DNA of 44,052 bases from JANXQG01 sp037147235 (lineage in GTDB: Bacteria > Planctomycetota > Planctomycetia > Pirellulales > Thermoguttaceae), in contig JBAWVO010000011.1 in NCBI GenBank assembly GCA_037147235.1, positions 1-44,052 on the forward strand, in the 5' to 3' direction. The notes beneath the pieces were generated by a model. The model saw only the letters and a list, made by a program, of their open reading frames with translations. It was not told where the DNA came from and searched no databases. Position numbers and translations under genes: made by a program. This document shows, one piece after another, positions 1 to 6,778 of the stretch (position 1 is its first letter; each line of letters opens with the position of its first letter).

Positions 1-57
1 CGCTCTCCCCACCCTACAATTATTCGCGTTCCGCACCTAGAACCGGAAGAGCCAAAA
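1..57 (-). repeat. Partial composite palindromic repeat (edge copy)
   Basis: Read on the minus strand, this is a GGCTCTTCCGG tag, then GGTGCGGAAC, then AATTGTAGGGTGGGGAGAGCG, running off the window edge. The same order of tag followed by a GTAGGGTGGG-type palindrome is seen at 6676-6773 and 11314-11480, so this is one arm of a dispersed element cut by the window. The next 90 bases, up to the first gene, hold nothing else I recognise. Confidence 0.6.
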
Positions 58-150
58 AACCGGCTTGAACCGATCGCGTTCTGCGGCTAAAATAAGGACA
101 GTTTGAGGCTTCGCAATTGGCTATTTCCTAGATTTCGTGGAGTGGACGGG

Positions 151-441
151 ATGGCTTTACAGTTTGAATGGGACGAAGACAAGGCCGTCTCGAATCTCCA
201 GAAGCATGGTGTTTCGTTCGACGAAGCTAGCACCGTGTTCACCAACCCGTTAGCCGTCCTATTCGACGATGAAGAGCATTCGGACGACGAGATCCGTGAG
301 ATTGCAATCGGACATACGATTCTTCAGCGATTAGTACTGGTGTTTTTCACGGAACGTGGCGAAGATTTGATTCGGATCATTAGTGCGAGAAAAGCAACCA
401 AGAGGGAGCGAAGGGACCATGAAGAAGGCACCCGTTCGTAA
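151..441 (+). CDS. brnT: BrnT family type II toxin
   Basis: A 96-residue protein of the BrnT family, ribonuclease toxins with a RelE-like fold. The N-terminus FEWDEDKAVSNLQKHGVSF, followed by EASTVF and a C-terminal IRIISARKATKRER, is the family signature: the N-x-x-KHGVSF-x-E-A block and the final ISARxAxxxE helix. The ATG at 151 is chosen because family members start a few residues before FEWD; an upstream TTG at 103 would add 16 atypical residues. The 3' end overlaps the next gene by 23 bases, the usual toxin-first order of BrnTA operons. Length and motifs look intact, so the toxin is probably functional, although activity cannot be read from sequence. Confidence 0.88.
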   Translation: MALQFEWDEDKAVSNLQKHGVSFDEASTVFTNPLAVLFDDEEHSDDEIREIAIGHTILQRLVLVFFTERGEDLIRIISARKATKRERRDHEEGTRS

Positions 442-652
442 GACGTCGCGTCGCTCAGGCGATGATATGCGTGCAGAGTACAAATTTGACTATTCCACGG
501 CGAAACCGAATCGTTTTGCGACGCGAGTGGACAAGAATCGACTCGTGGTTGCGCTGGACCCTGACATCTCCGAAGTATTTACGACACCGGAAGCGGTGAA
601 TAAGGTCTTGCGTGCGCTGATCGACGCCATGCCGGCCGCGACACACAGCTAG
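419..652 (+). CDS. Cognate antitoxin of the BrnT-like toxin
   Basis: A 77-residue basic-then-acidic protein. The block MRAEYKFDYSTAKPNRFA resembles the MRxEYDFS antitoxins often encoded after BrnT toxins, which cover the toxin and act as DNA-binding autorepressors. The C-terminal part (VALDPDISEVFTTPEAVNKV) is typical of this antitoxin group. The start at 419 lies inside the toxin gene behind a purine-rich GAGCGAAGGG, so the two are translationally coupled. A hairpin with a T-run follows the stop, so the operon ends here. The family assignment is by motif; it is not a classical BrnA with a clear RHH domain. Confidence 0.75.
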   Translation: MKKAPVRKTSRRSGDDMRAEYKFDYSTAKPNRFATRVDKNRLVVALDPDISEVFTTPEAVNKVLRALIDAMPAATHS

Positions 653-654
653 CA

Positions 655-684
655 GAAAACCACCCCCAAAGAGGGGTGATTTTC
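655..684 (+). terminator. Rho-independent terminator of the toxin-antitoxin operon
   Basis: CACCCC (661-666) pairs with GGGGTG (673-678) across a six-base loop. The flanking GAAAA and TTTTC extend the stem with one mismatch, leaving a T-run on the 3' side. It begins three bases after the antitoxin stop and lies before the zincin gene. Confidence 0.65.
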
Positions 685-751
685 CCTGCCCCCGTGGTTC
701 ATGCTAGACTTGAAGAGCCACTTTTTCCCGCCCGGCACCTGTGTGCGAGAC

Positions 752-2293
752 ATGAACTCCGACGGTAAACTTCACCTCTTGCGAAATGCCAAGATATTAC
801 GATTGAGCCGCCTTGGGCTGTCGGCCGCCGTGCTTCGGTGTGCCGTGATTTGCTGCGTAGTGCTTTGGGCTGGAAATTGCCCAGCCGTCGAGGATCTTGC
901 CCGAGAAGCGGTGACATTGAAGGCCCGCTATGCCGCCGACCTTGGTCGTCTGGCGGCCTGGTGTCAACAAAAGGATCTGACGGCCGAAGCCCAGAAAACC
1001 GTTGATCTTGTCGCGCCGCCTGATCCCCACAAGGTCATGCTGCCTGTGTTGCCGCAAGAAGTCGGCTCGCTGCACGCGCCGGAGAGTACGTCGGGCGTTC
1101 TGGCCGAGTGGCATCGTCGCTTGCTGAAACTGCGGCAGGATCAAGCCGCGGCACTCTTTGGTCTGGCCCAACGATGCGTCCGCCGTCATCAGGCGTCGCT
1201 GGCCTATCGTCTTGCGCTGGACGCGATCAAGGCCAATCCCGATCATGAGGCGTCGCGCCGCGTGTTCGGTTTCCAGAAGTACCAGAACCAATGGCACACG
1301 CCTTACGAGGTGCAGATGCTCCGCAACGGCATGGTCTGGCACGAAAAGTTCGGCTGGATTGAAAAGACCAATCTGCCTCGCTACGAGCGGGGCGAGCGGC
1401 TCATGGGCGTCACTTGGATCGATGCCGACAACGACGCCGCGCTGCACGCCGAGATTGCTTCCGGCTGGGACATTGAAACCGAACACTACCGCATCCGCAC
1501 CAATCACAGTATCGAGGCCGCCGTGGCCCTGGGCGTAAAGCTCGAAAACTTGCATCGCCTTTGGCGGCAGATCTTCCTGGGATACTACTCCAGCGAGTCC
1601 GATGTCGAGGCCCTCTTCAGCGGTCGGCCGGCGAGCAATATGAAATCGCCGCGGCTGGACGTCGTCTACTTCCGCGACAAGCAACAGTACCATCGGGCCT
1701 TGAAGCCGATCATGCCCGACGTGGGCATCTCGATGGGCCTTTACGTGGCCGAGAATCGCACGGCTTACTTTTTTGCCGGCAACAAAGACAGCGAGCGGAC
1801 CATGTATCACGAGGCCACGCATCAGCTTTTTCAGCAATCGCGGCGCGTGGGCGACGACCTGGGCCGCAGGGCCAACTGCTGGCTGATCGAAGGGATCGCC
1901 ATGTACATGGAAACGCTCCGCCGCGAAGGCGATTACTTCGTATTCGGCGGACTGAGCGACGTACGCATCGAGGCCGCGCGATTTCACCTGGAAAAAAAGG
2001 ACTTTTATCTCCCCTTCGACCGGCTCGTCCGCATGGGCGTGCAGGACTTGCAGGGGCATCCCGAAATCGCCAAGCTTTACAGCCAGATCGCGGGAATGAC
2101 CCATTTTCTCGTACACTATGAGGATGGCCGTTATCGTGACGCCCTGGTGAGTTGTCTGGCGGCAACGTATGACGGCAGCCAGGATCCGGACCTACTTGCC
2201 CGCATGACGGGCACCGACTACGCTGAACTCGACAAGCAATATCAGGCCTATATGAAGATCCTGGCCCCAGGGGAAAATCCAAAATCCGAATGA
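752..2293 (+). CDS. Exported DUF1570-like zincin metallopeptidase
   Basis: A 513-residue protein with a hydrophobic N-terminal signal segment (about residues 18-38 from the 752 start) and a helical, TPR-like first half. The C-terminal third has a gluzincin active site: H-E-A-T-H at residues 353-357 (MYHEATHQLF) with the third ligand expected at the Glu of WLIEGIAMYME, 23 residues later. This arrangement is seen in DUF1570/peptidase-MA-like proteins, common in planctomycetes and presumed periplasmic. An in-frame ATG at 701 gives 17 extra residues that do not look like a signal peptide, so 752 is preferred; neither has a strong ribosome site. The last codons (GENPKSE) run into a repeat whose TGA ends the frame. 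The substrate is unknown. Confidence 0.72.
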   Translation: MNSDGKLHLLRNAKILRLSRLGLSAAVLRCAVICCVVLWAGNCPAVEDLAREAVTLKARYAADLGRLAAWCQQKDLTAEAQKTVDLVAPPDPHKVMLPVLPQEVGSLHAPESTSGVLAEWHRRLLKLRQDQAAALFGLAQRCVRRHQASLAYRLALDAIKANPDHEASRRVFGFQKYQNQWHTPYEVQMLRNGMVWHEKFGWIEKTNLPRYERGERLMGVTWIDADNDAALHAEIASGWDIETEHYRIRTNHSIEAAVALGVKLENLHRLWRQIFLGYYSSESDVEALFSGRPASNMKSPRLDVVYFRDKQQYHRALKPIMPDVGISMGLYVAENRTAYFFAGNKDSERTMYHEATHQLFQQSRRVGDDLGRRANCWLIEGIAMYMETLRREGDYFVFGGLSDVRIEAARFHLEKKDFYLPFDRLVRMGVQDLQGHPEIAKLYSQIAGMTHFLVHYEDGRYRDALVSCLAATYDGSQDPDLLARMTGTDYAELDKQYQAYMKILAPGENPKSE

Positions 2294-2330
2294 CGAAATA
2301 CGAAACAAATACGAAGGACGAATGACGATA
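2283..2330 (+). repeat. Degenerate ATGACGA/ATACGAA heptamer array
   Basis: Short imperfect 7-base units (CGAATGA, AATACGA, AAATACG, GACGAATG) overlap the stop codon of the zincin gene. The same units occur at 7691-7743, 8172-8208 and 40446-40575. No gene lies in the 80 bases before the convergent oxidoreductase gene. Confidence 0.6.
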
Positions 2331-2374
2331 CAAGGCGAACTGATCCCCGCCCCATATCCCCATTCCGAAGAACA

Positions 2375-3736
2375 CTAATCGAGTTTCCATGGTTCGCGTA
2401 GTGGCCGATTCAAGAGCTTGGTCGCTTCGGCGTCGTTGACGATCTGCTCCTTTTGCGGATCCCATTGGATCGGGCGGCCAAGGCGAATGCACAGGTCGCT
2501 CAGGTGGCTGATGGTGTCGGAGCGGATGGCCGACTCCAGGGGGTTGATCGTCGGCTTGCGACTCTTCATGCAATCGACAAAATCGCGTGCCTGCGAGGTT
2601 GTGGTCGTCAGGTGAATTTCCTCGGGTTTGGTTTGGGTCTTCTGTAGCTTCTTATCGCTGGCGTAGAGGGCATTGCGGTTGACGCTGACCCACCCCTTGG
2701 TTCCGAAGAAGGTTGTCCCGTGGTCCTCCCATGCGGGATGATAGGCATTGACGAACGGCTTGGCCACGCGTTCGCCCATGAAGTGCATTTTCACGCCGTT
2801 GGCGTACTCGCAATGCACGTCCCACGATTCGACAGTGTCCCACAGGCTGCCCTTGGGCGGGATTTTGCCGGTGCCCTCGTAGCGTACAGGACCGCTGTTG
2901 TCCATGTCCAGGCCCCATTGGGCGATATCCAGCGGGTGGGCACCCCAGCCGGCGACGAATCCCAGGGCATAGTCGTAAATATGCCAGCCTCCGAAGCATG
3001 TCGCGCGGTCGGCCGTGTAGGGTTTCATGGGTGCCGGACCGATCCACATATCATAATCCAACTCGGCGGGGACGTCGATCGGCTTCGTCGAGCCATAGGG
3101 CGGAACCGAGGCCTCGCTGTACTGGGACGACATGTCGGGACACCAGGCATCGACGCGCTGAACCTGGCCGATGTAGCCGTTACGCACCAACTCACAGGCC
3201 CGGCGGAATTGCTTCTGGTCGCCGCGCTGTTGCGTACCATATTGGAAGACACACTTATGCTTGGCGACCGCTTCGCGGAGTTTCCACTCCCAGGCCATGG
3301 CGATCCCTAGGGGCTTCTCCACGTACATGTCTTTGCCCGCTTGGGCGGCATACACGGCGACCGGCACATGCCAGTGGTCCGGCGTACTAACGACCACGCC
3401 ATCGACGTCTTTGCGTGCCAGGACGTCGCGAAAGTCGCGATAGGCCGTGCAAACTTTCCCCTGGTAACGATCGTTTGCCATCTTGACGAAGGCGTCGCGA
3501 CGGTTCTGGCGGCAATCCGCGCAAGCCACGAACCGCACATCCTCCAAGGGCAGGAATCGCGACCGGCAGTCGAATGTGCCGCGGCCCCCCACGCCGATGC
3601 CTGCTAAATTCAAGCGGTTGCTAGGGGCGTTTTCGCCAAAGACCGAACCGGGCACGATCATTGGCAAGGCCATTGCCCCGGCGGCGGCCGCTGCGCGCTT
3701 CAATACTTCTCGTCGAGATACCGTTGGATGTCGCAT
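2375..3736 (-). CDS. Tat-exported Gfo/Idh/MocA family oxidoreductase
   Basis: A 453-residue NAD(P)-dependent oxidoreductase of the Gfo/Idh/MocA family, which typically acts on sugars or inositols. The N-terminus SRREVLKRAAAAAGA is a twin-arginine signal (Arg8-Arg9), so it is exported folded. The Rossmann motif GIGVGGRG is at 46-53, and the VEKPLG segment with the catalytic-site Lys141 follows STPDHWH. The C-terminal half has the family alpha/beta domain (GWGAHPLDIAQWGL). An AAGGA ribosome site precedes the ATG. It stands alone, convergent with the zincin. A second, distant paralogue lies at 23149-24624. The exact substrate cannot be inferred; planctomycetes carry dozens of these. Confidence 0.92.
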   Translation of the reverse strand: MRHPTVSRREVLKRAAAAAGAMALPMIVPGSVFGENAPSNRLNLAGIGVGGRGTFDCRSRFLPLEDVRFVACADCRQNRRDAFVKMANDRYQGKVCTAYRDFRDVLARKDVDGVVVSTPDHWHVPVAVYAAQAGKDMYVEKPLGIAMAWEWKLREAVAKHKCVFQYGTQQRGDQKQFRRACELVRNGYIGQVQRVDAWCPDMSSQYSEASVPPYGSTKPIDVPAELDYDMWIGPAPMKPYTADRATCFGGWHIYDYALGFVAGWGAHPLDIAQWGLDMDNSGPVRYEGTGKIPPKGSLWDTVESWDVHCEYANGVKMHFMGERVAKPFVNAYHPAWEDHGTTFFGTKGWVSVNRNALYASDKKLQKTQTKPEEIHLTTTTSQARDFVDCMKSRKPTINPLESAIRSDTISHLSDLCIRLGRPIQWDPQKEQIVNDAEATKLLNRPLREPWKLD

Positions 3737-3863
3737 GGATGGGTTCCTTGAATCTTGATTGCAAACACCCTATTATACCACAAACGCAGCCCGGCAACTA
3801 ATCAGCAACTGATTCCGGGCCAAGCAACCGTTTCCCACAGGAATTGTGTAACCCATTTAGAAT

Positions 3864-3974
3864 CTATCTCAAAACTCACCGCAGAGGACGCAGAGAATCG
3901 CAGAGGCTCTCAATTAGGATTCATCCTCTGCGTACCTCCGCATCCTCCGCGGTGAAAAAGACCTTTTGAGATAG
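3864..3974 (+). repeat. CACCGC-type palindromic repeat with 11-bp terminal inverted repeats
   Basis: CTATCTCAAAA (3864-3874) and TTTTGAGATAG (3964-3974) are perfect inverted ends. Inside, CTCACCGCAGAGGACGCAGAG is answered by an imperfect complementary arm ending CTCCGCGGTGAAA. The unit is 111 bp and non-coding. It fills most of the 354-base gap between the oxidoreductase and the UPF0175 gene; I see no other gene in that gap. A related shorter copy is at 5102-5178. Confidence 0.65.
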
Positions 3975-4090
3975 TTTTTTAGAGTTGCCAATGGTGGAGG
4001 AGAATCATCCGACAGGGATTCCTTTTGCCTTCTCCCTTGTGTTAGAATATCAAGGGTTGGTTATTTCCTATTGGAAAAAGGGGGGATGTC

Positions 4091-4342
4091 ATGCAAACGG
4101 TAGCCATGGAATTGCCCGAGGATGTCTTTTCGACCTTGCGGCGCTCGCCGGACGAATTTGCCCAGGAAATGCGGCTTGCAGCAGCGATGCTCTGGTACAG
4201 TCGCGGTATAATCTCCCAAGAAAAGGCCGCTGAGATAGCCGGTCTGAACCGAAAGGAGTTTCTGACCGCGTTGGCTCGCAACGAAATGGACGTCTTCGTG
4301 GTGGACCCCGACGACCTCCAAAAGGAATTGAATCGTGGATGA
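4091..4342 (+). CDS. UPF0175 family protein (orphan antitoxin-like)
   Basis: An 83-residue protein of the UPF0175 family: an N-terminal strand (AMELPEDVF), then the helix-turn-helix-like GIISQEKAAEIAGLNRKEF and a C-terminal DVFVVDPDDLQKEL. Such proteins usually act as antitoxins encoded before a DUF3368 PIN ribonuclease. A strong GGGGGG ribosome site precedes the ATG. No PIN gene follows: the frame that would overlap the stop, GTG at 4335, reads only MDDPAVLH before a TAG. The gene therefore appears to have lost its partner, or to work as a stand-alone regulator. Confidence 0.8.
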   Translation: MQTVAMELPEDVFSTLRRSPDEFAQEMRLAAAMLWYSRGIISQEKAAEIAGLNRKEFLTALARNEMDVFVVDPDDLQKELNRG

Positions 4343-4362
4343 CCCAGCCGTGTTACACTAGC

Positions 4363-4420
4363 TTGACAGCATCCTTATTCAGTTGTATTCTATTGTTAGT
4401 CAATTGAATACAGGTGTATT
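4363..4420 (+). promoter_or_regulatory. Sigma-70-type promoter with overlapping palindromic operator
   Basis: TTGACA (4363-4368) and TATTCT (4386-4391) are separated by exactly 17 bases. TGTATTC (4384-4390), overlapping the -10 box, is the inverted complement of GAATACA (4406-4412), and a further direct TGTATT is at 4415-4420 just before the ATG. RHH antitoxins usually bind such short inverted repeats in their own promoter, so autoregulation by the following gene is the simplest reading. Confidence 0.65.
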
Positions 4421-4663
4421 ATGTCCAAAACCGTAACGCTCCGCCTCAGTGACGATGTCTATCAGCTCTTCCGGCAATCGGCGGAGAGCGACAATCGTCC
4501 GCTATCAAACTTTATTGAAACCGCGACCCTGCGTTTCATCGAGCAGAGCGAATTGGTCGACGATTCTGAAATGGCCGAGATTCACGGGAACACCTCGCTG
4601 AATTGCAGCCTGGATCGCGGCCACACCGACGCGCGCTCCAAGCGAGGGCGGTTCGTTGACTGA
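4421..4663 (+). CDS. Ribbon-helix-helix antitoxin
   Basis: An 80-residue protein with an N-terminal RHH domain: strand KTVTLRLSDDVYQLF, then two helices through NFIETATLRFIEQSELVDD, followed by a toxin-binding tail (MAEIHGNTSLNCSLDRG...RSKRGRFVD). CopG-like antitoxins with the same SELVDD...RGRFV tail accompany RelE-type toxins. It is the first gene of a two-gene operon driven by the promoter immediately upstream, and it overlaps the toxin start by eight bases. The product is expected to dimerise, bind the TGTATTC palindrome and neutralise the RelE protein. Confidence 0.87.
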   Translation: MSKTVTLRLSDDVYQLFRQSAESDNRPLSNFIETATLRFIEQSELVDDSEMAEIHGNTSLNCSLDRGHTDARSKRGRFVD

Positions 4664-4943
4664 CTACCGCATCTTCGAGACGGACGAGTTTCGGCGGAAC
4701 GTACGAGAGTTGGATGCGCGACAGCAGTCGTTTGTGGAAACCAAGCTCAGCCGGTATGTCTATCCACAATTGCGCCATCAGCCGTATTTGGGAACCAATA
4801 TCAAAAAACTGCAAGGCTACCAGCCTGAGACCTGGCGTTATCGAATCGGACGATTCCGAGTTTTTTATGGCATTGACGAGCCAAATCGGATTGTCAACAT
4901 TTTGACCGTGGATCACCGAAAGGACGCCTACCGTGGGAGATAA
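4656..4943 (+). CDS. RelE/ParE superfamily toxin
   Basis: A 95-residue toxin of the RelE/ParE fold. The segments YRIFETDEFRRNVREL, YPQLRHQPYLGTNIKKLQGY and WRYRIGRFRVFYGID match the family pattern, including the terminal RIGxFRVFY strand and a final DHRKDAYR. The reading frame opens with TTG at 4656, overlapping the antitoxin stop; the first later ATG would delete the N-terminal strand. Coupled translation behind the antitoxin is implied. RelE relatives cleave ribosome-bound mRNA and ParE relatives poison gyrase; sequence alone does not separate the two. Confidence 0.87.
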   Translation: MTDYRIFETDEFRRNVRELDARQQSFVETKLSRYVYPQLRHQPYLGTNIKKLQGYQPETWRYRIGRFRVFYGIDEPNRIVNILTVDHRKDAYRGR

Positions 4944-5101
4944 GAAAGGACAAAGGGGTCGAGGAAGAAAAGGGGAGGAAGACAGGAAGATGGAAAAAAT
5001 CTTTATCTTCGCCCATCCGCGCCCAGCCGTGTCATCCGTGGTTCTTTGCTTTCTTTCCTATTTTTCTGCTCCTCATGTTTCTGTCGAAAGATTTTATTAG
5101 T

Positions 5102-5178
5102 ATTCACCGCGAGAGAACGCAAAGGGCGCAAAAGAAAGATTCTATTCTCTGCGTTCTCTGCGTTCTTTTGCGGTGAAT
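5102..5178 (+). repeat. CACCGC-type palindromic repeat, short copy
   Basis: ATTCACCGC (5102-5110) and GCGGTGAAT (5170-5178) are perfect inverted ends. The interior holds AGAGAACGCAAAGGGCGC on one side and CTCTGCGTTCTCTGCG on the other. It is related to the unit at 3864-3974 but lacks the outer CTATCTCAAAA ends. It occupies the 307-base gap between the RelE gene and the TIGR03009 gene, where I see no coding sequence. Confidence 0.6.
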
Positions 5179-5250
5179 TCTCTTGGAAAACAGCCCGGGA
5201 GCCTGTCAGGCGACCTATCGTCATCTTTCCATCATTGGTTCGCTGACTGA

Positions 5251-6522
5251 CTACCGCCGCGTTGACCTTGCTGGATTCAGCCCGGCTTGCACGGGTAGTG
5301 GGGGCAACTCCGTCTTCTTTGTCCAGCCGAAGGGAACCGAAGGCTTCGTCCAATCGCCGATCAAGATCCCACCTGGCCAAAGTACGCGCGGATTGATCGA
5401 TGGGTTTTGCAGTTGATAGACCGTGCGGTCCTTGCCGTTGGGCGAATAAATTTGGATCGCATAAGGCAACAGGGCCTTGGTAGGAGCGGAGACTTGCAGA
5501 ATCACCTGAACCTTGCTAAATTCGGCCGCCTGCTGCTGGTAGCGCGGATAGGCCTCCAGCCAAACCTCGTTTTGCACATTGGGCGGCGTGATGATCCGCA
5601 TGAAATAGCGATCCTTGAGCTTTTGGGCCTCGACGCCAAAAACGAACGGCAGCGGGCCGTCGCCGATCCCCTTGCCCTGCAATTCCGGCGGCATGACGAA
5701 TTCCGTGACCCTCTTCTCCGTATAGTTGAACTGATAGATCGACTTGCCGTCGCATAGCCATTGCTCCGACTGCTTGGGATCTTTAGCTTCGATCTTCATC
5801 AGCCCCTTGTCGGGCGAGGCGAATTTCAAGACGCCTTCGTCGGGCGGTGGTGGATTGCCGTTGCCAAACACGGCGTCGTATTTCCAGCGGAAAAATTTCG
5901 ATTCCATGAAATGGATCTCTCGGTTCCGCTTTTCCCAGTCGGCAAGCAAATTTTCCAGGGCCGCGATTTCCGGAGGCGAGAGCACAAACGGTGCTTGTGG
6001 TGCGGTGCTCCGCGGGGGAGGACCTTGGATCGCCTGCCCTGCGGCCGGCGGACCCGCAATGGGCTGGCCTTGGCTAGGTAGACCCAGCGCCGGATCCGGT
6101 ACACACGGCGACAAGCATGGCGGTGCGATCCTCTGGCCTTGGCCAGGTAGACCCTGCGCCCGTGGATCCTGCGGAGCATAGATCCCGCGATTGTCGGCCG
6201 GCGGTTGCGGCCCATAGACCGGCTGACCGGCCGGAACGGGCTGACGGTGCTCGATCGTCGGATCCTGCGGAGGACCGACGGGTTGATCGTGCTGCGGATA
6301 TTGATATTGCCCCGTCGCCGAGGTACCTGCGGCCGGGTTGCCGGTTCCGGGAGTACCTGCTGGGGTGGTCGATGGCTGGTAATTCGGCGGATAATTGGGT
6401 GGATTGGGCGTGGCTTGCCAATGTTGCTCGGGTGCTTGTGCCATGGCACCGCCGCTGCCCAGCAGTAGCCAGAAAAATGTCCACGCCGCCCGTCCCCAGT
6501 TCCGGCCCAGTGATCGTTTCAT
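5251..6522 (-). CDS. TIGR03009 domain exported protein (LolA-like fold)
   Basis: A 423-residue protein. A signal peptide ends near AMAQA (about residues 25-29). A Pro/Gln/Gly-rich, low-complexity linker fills roughly residues 30-170. The C-terminal domain from about 175 (LSPPEIAALENLLADWEKRN) is the planctomycete-specific TIGR03009 domain, which resembles lipoprotein-carrier LolA/LppX sheets: KFFRWKYDAVFG, GLMKIEA, WLCDGKSIYQFNYTEKRV and PLPFVFGVEA. It probably binds a hydrophobic ligand in the periplasm; that role is inferred. The ATG at 6522 has a GGAAGGAA ribosome site, and 30 extra upstream codons lack signal character. The linker contains near-duplicate DNA segments around 6064-6091 and 6131-6158. 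Confidence 0.82.
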   Translation of the reverse strand: MKRSLGRNWGRAAWTFFWLLLGSGGAMAQAPEQHWQATPNPPNYPPNYQPSTTPAGTPGTGNPAAGTSATGQYQYPQHDQPVGPPQDPTIEHRQPVPAGQPVYGPQPPADNRGIYAPQDPRAQGLPGQGQRIAPPCLSPCVPDPALGLPSQGQPIAGPPAAGQAIQGPPPRSTAPQAPFVLSPPEIAALENLLADWEKRNREIHFMESKFFRWKYDAVFGNGNPPPPDEGVLKFASPDKGLMKIEAKDPKQSEQWLCDGKSIYQFNYTEKRVTEFVMPPELQGKGIGDGPLPFVFGVEAQKLKDRYFMRIITPPNVQNEVWLEAYPRYQQQAAEFSKVQVILQVSAPTKALLPYAIQIYSPNGKDRTVYQLQNPSINPRVLWPGGILIGDWTKPSVPFGWTKKTELPPLPVQAGLNPARSTRR

Positions 6523-6675
6523 GGGTTCCTTCCCGCCGAAATCATTGCTAGCATTGATGTTGAGTCTTCCCGTCCCATTGGTGGACCCTAGACTCGCGTT
6601 GGATTCTAACAAGAAGTTTAGTATAGCCCTAGGTCAGTTTTTCGCGAATAATTCACCAAAACCGGAAATAAACGG

Positions 6676-6773
6676 GGCTCTTCCAGCTTTAGGTGCGAAA
6701 CATGCGTAATTGTAGGTTGGGCTTTAGCCCGACAATCCTGCGTTTATCGGAGACGGGCTAAAGCCCATCCTAC
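6676..6773 (+). repeat. Composite palindromic repeat abutting a start codon
   Basis: A GGCTCTTCCAGC tag with TTTAGGTGCGAAAC (6676-6700) is followed by AATTGTAGG and a strong hairpin: GTAGGTTGGGCTTTAGCCCG (6712-6731) against CGGGCTAAAGCCCATCCTAC (6754-6773), with 19 of 20 positions paired. The start codon of the NHL gene is only five bases beyond. The same tag-plus-palindrome order occurs at 1-57 and 11314-11480. Confidence 0.7.
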
Positions 6774-6778
6774 GAACC

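Noticed and set aside
797..2116. A 439-codon open frame on the minus strand
   Set aside because: It lies antisense to the zincin gene, has no recognisable domain and has the His/Ala/Arg-rich composition of a shadow frame.
5003..5380. A minus-strand frame of 125 codons downstream of the TIGR03009 gene
   Set aside because: It crosses a CACCGC repeat and overlaps the end of the TIGR03009 gene in another frame; no family resemblance.
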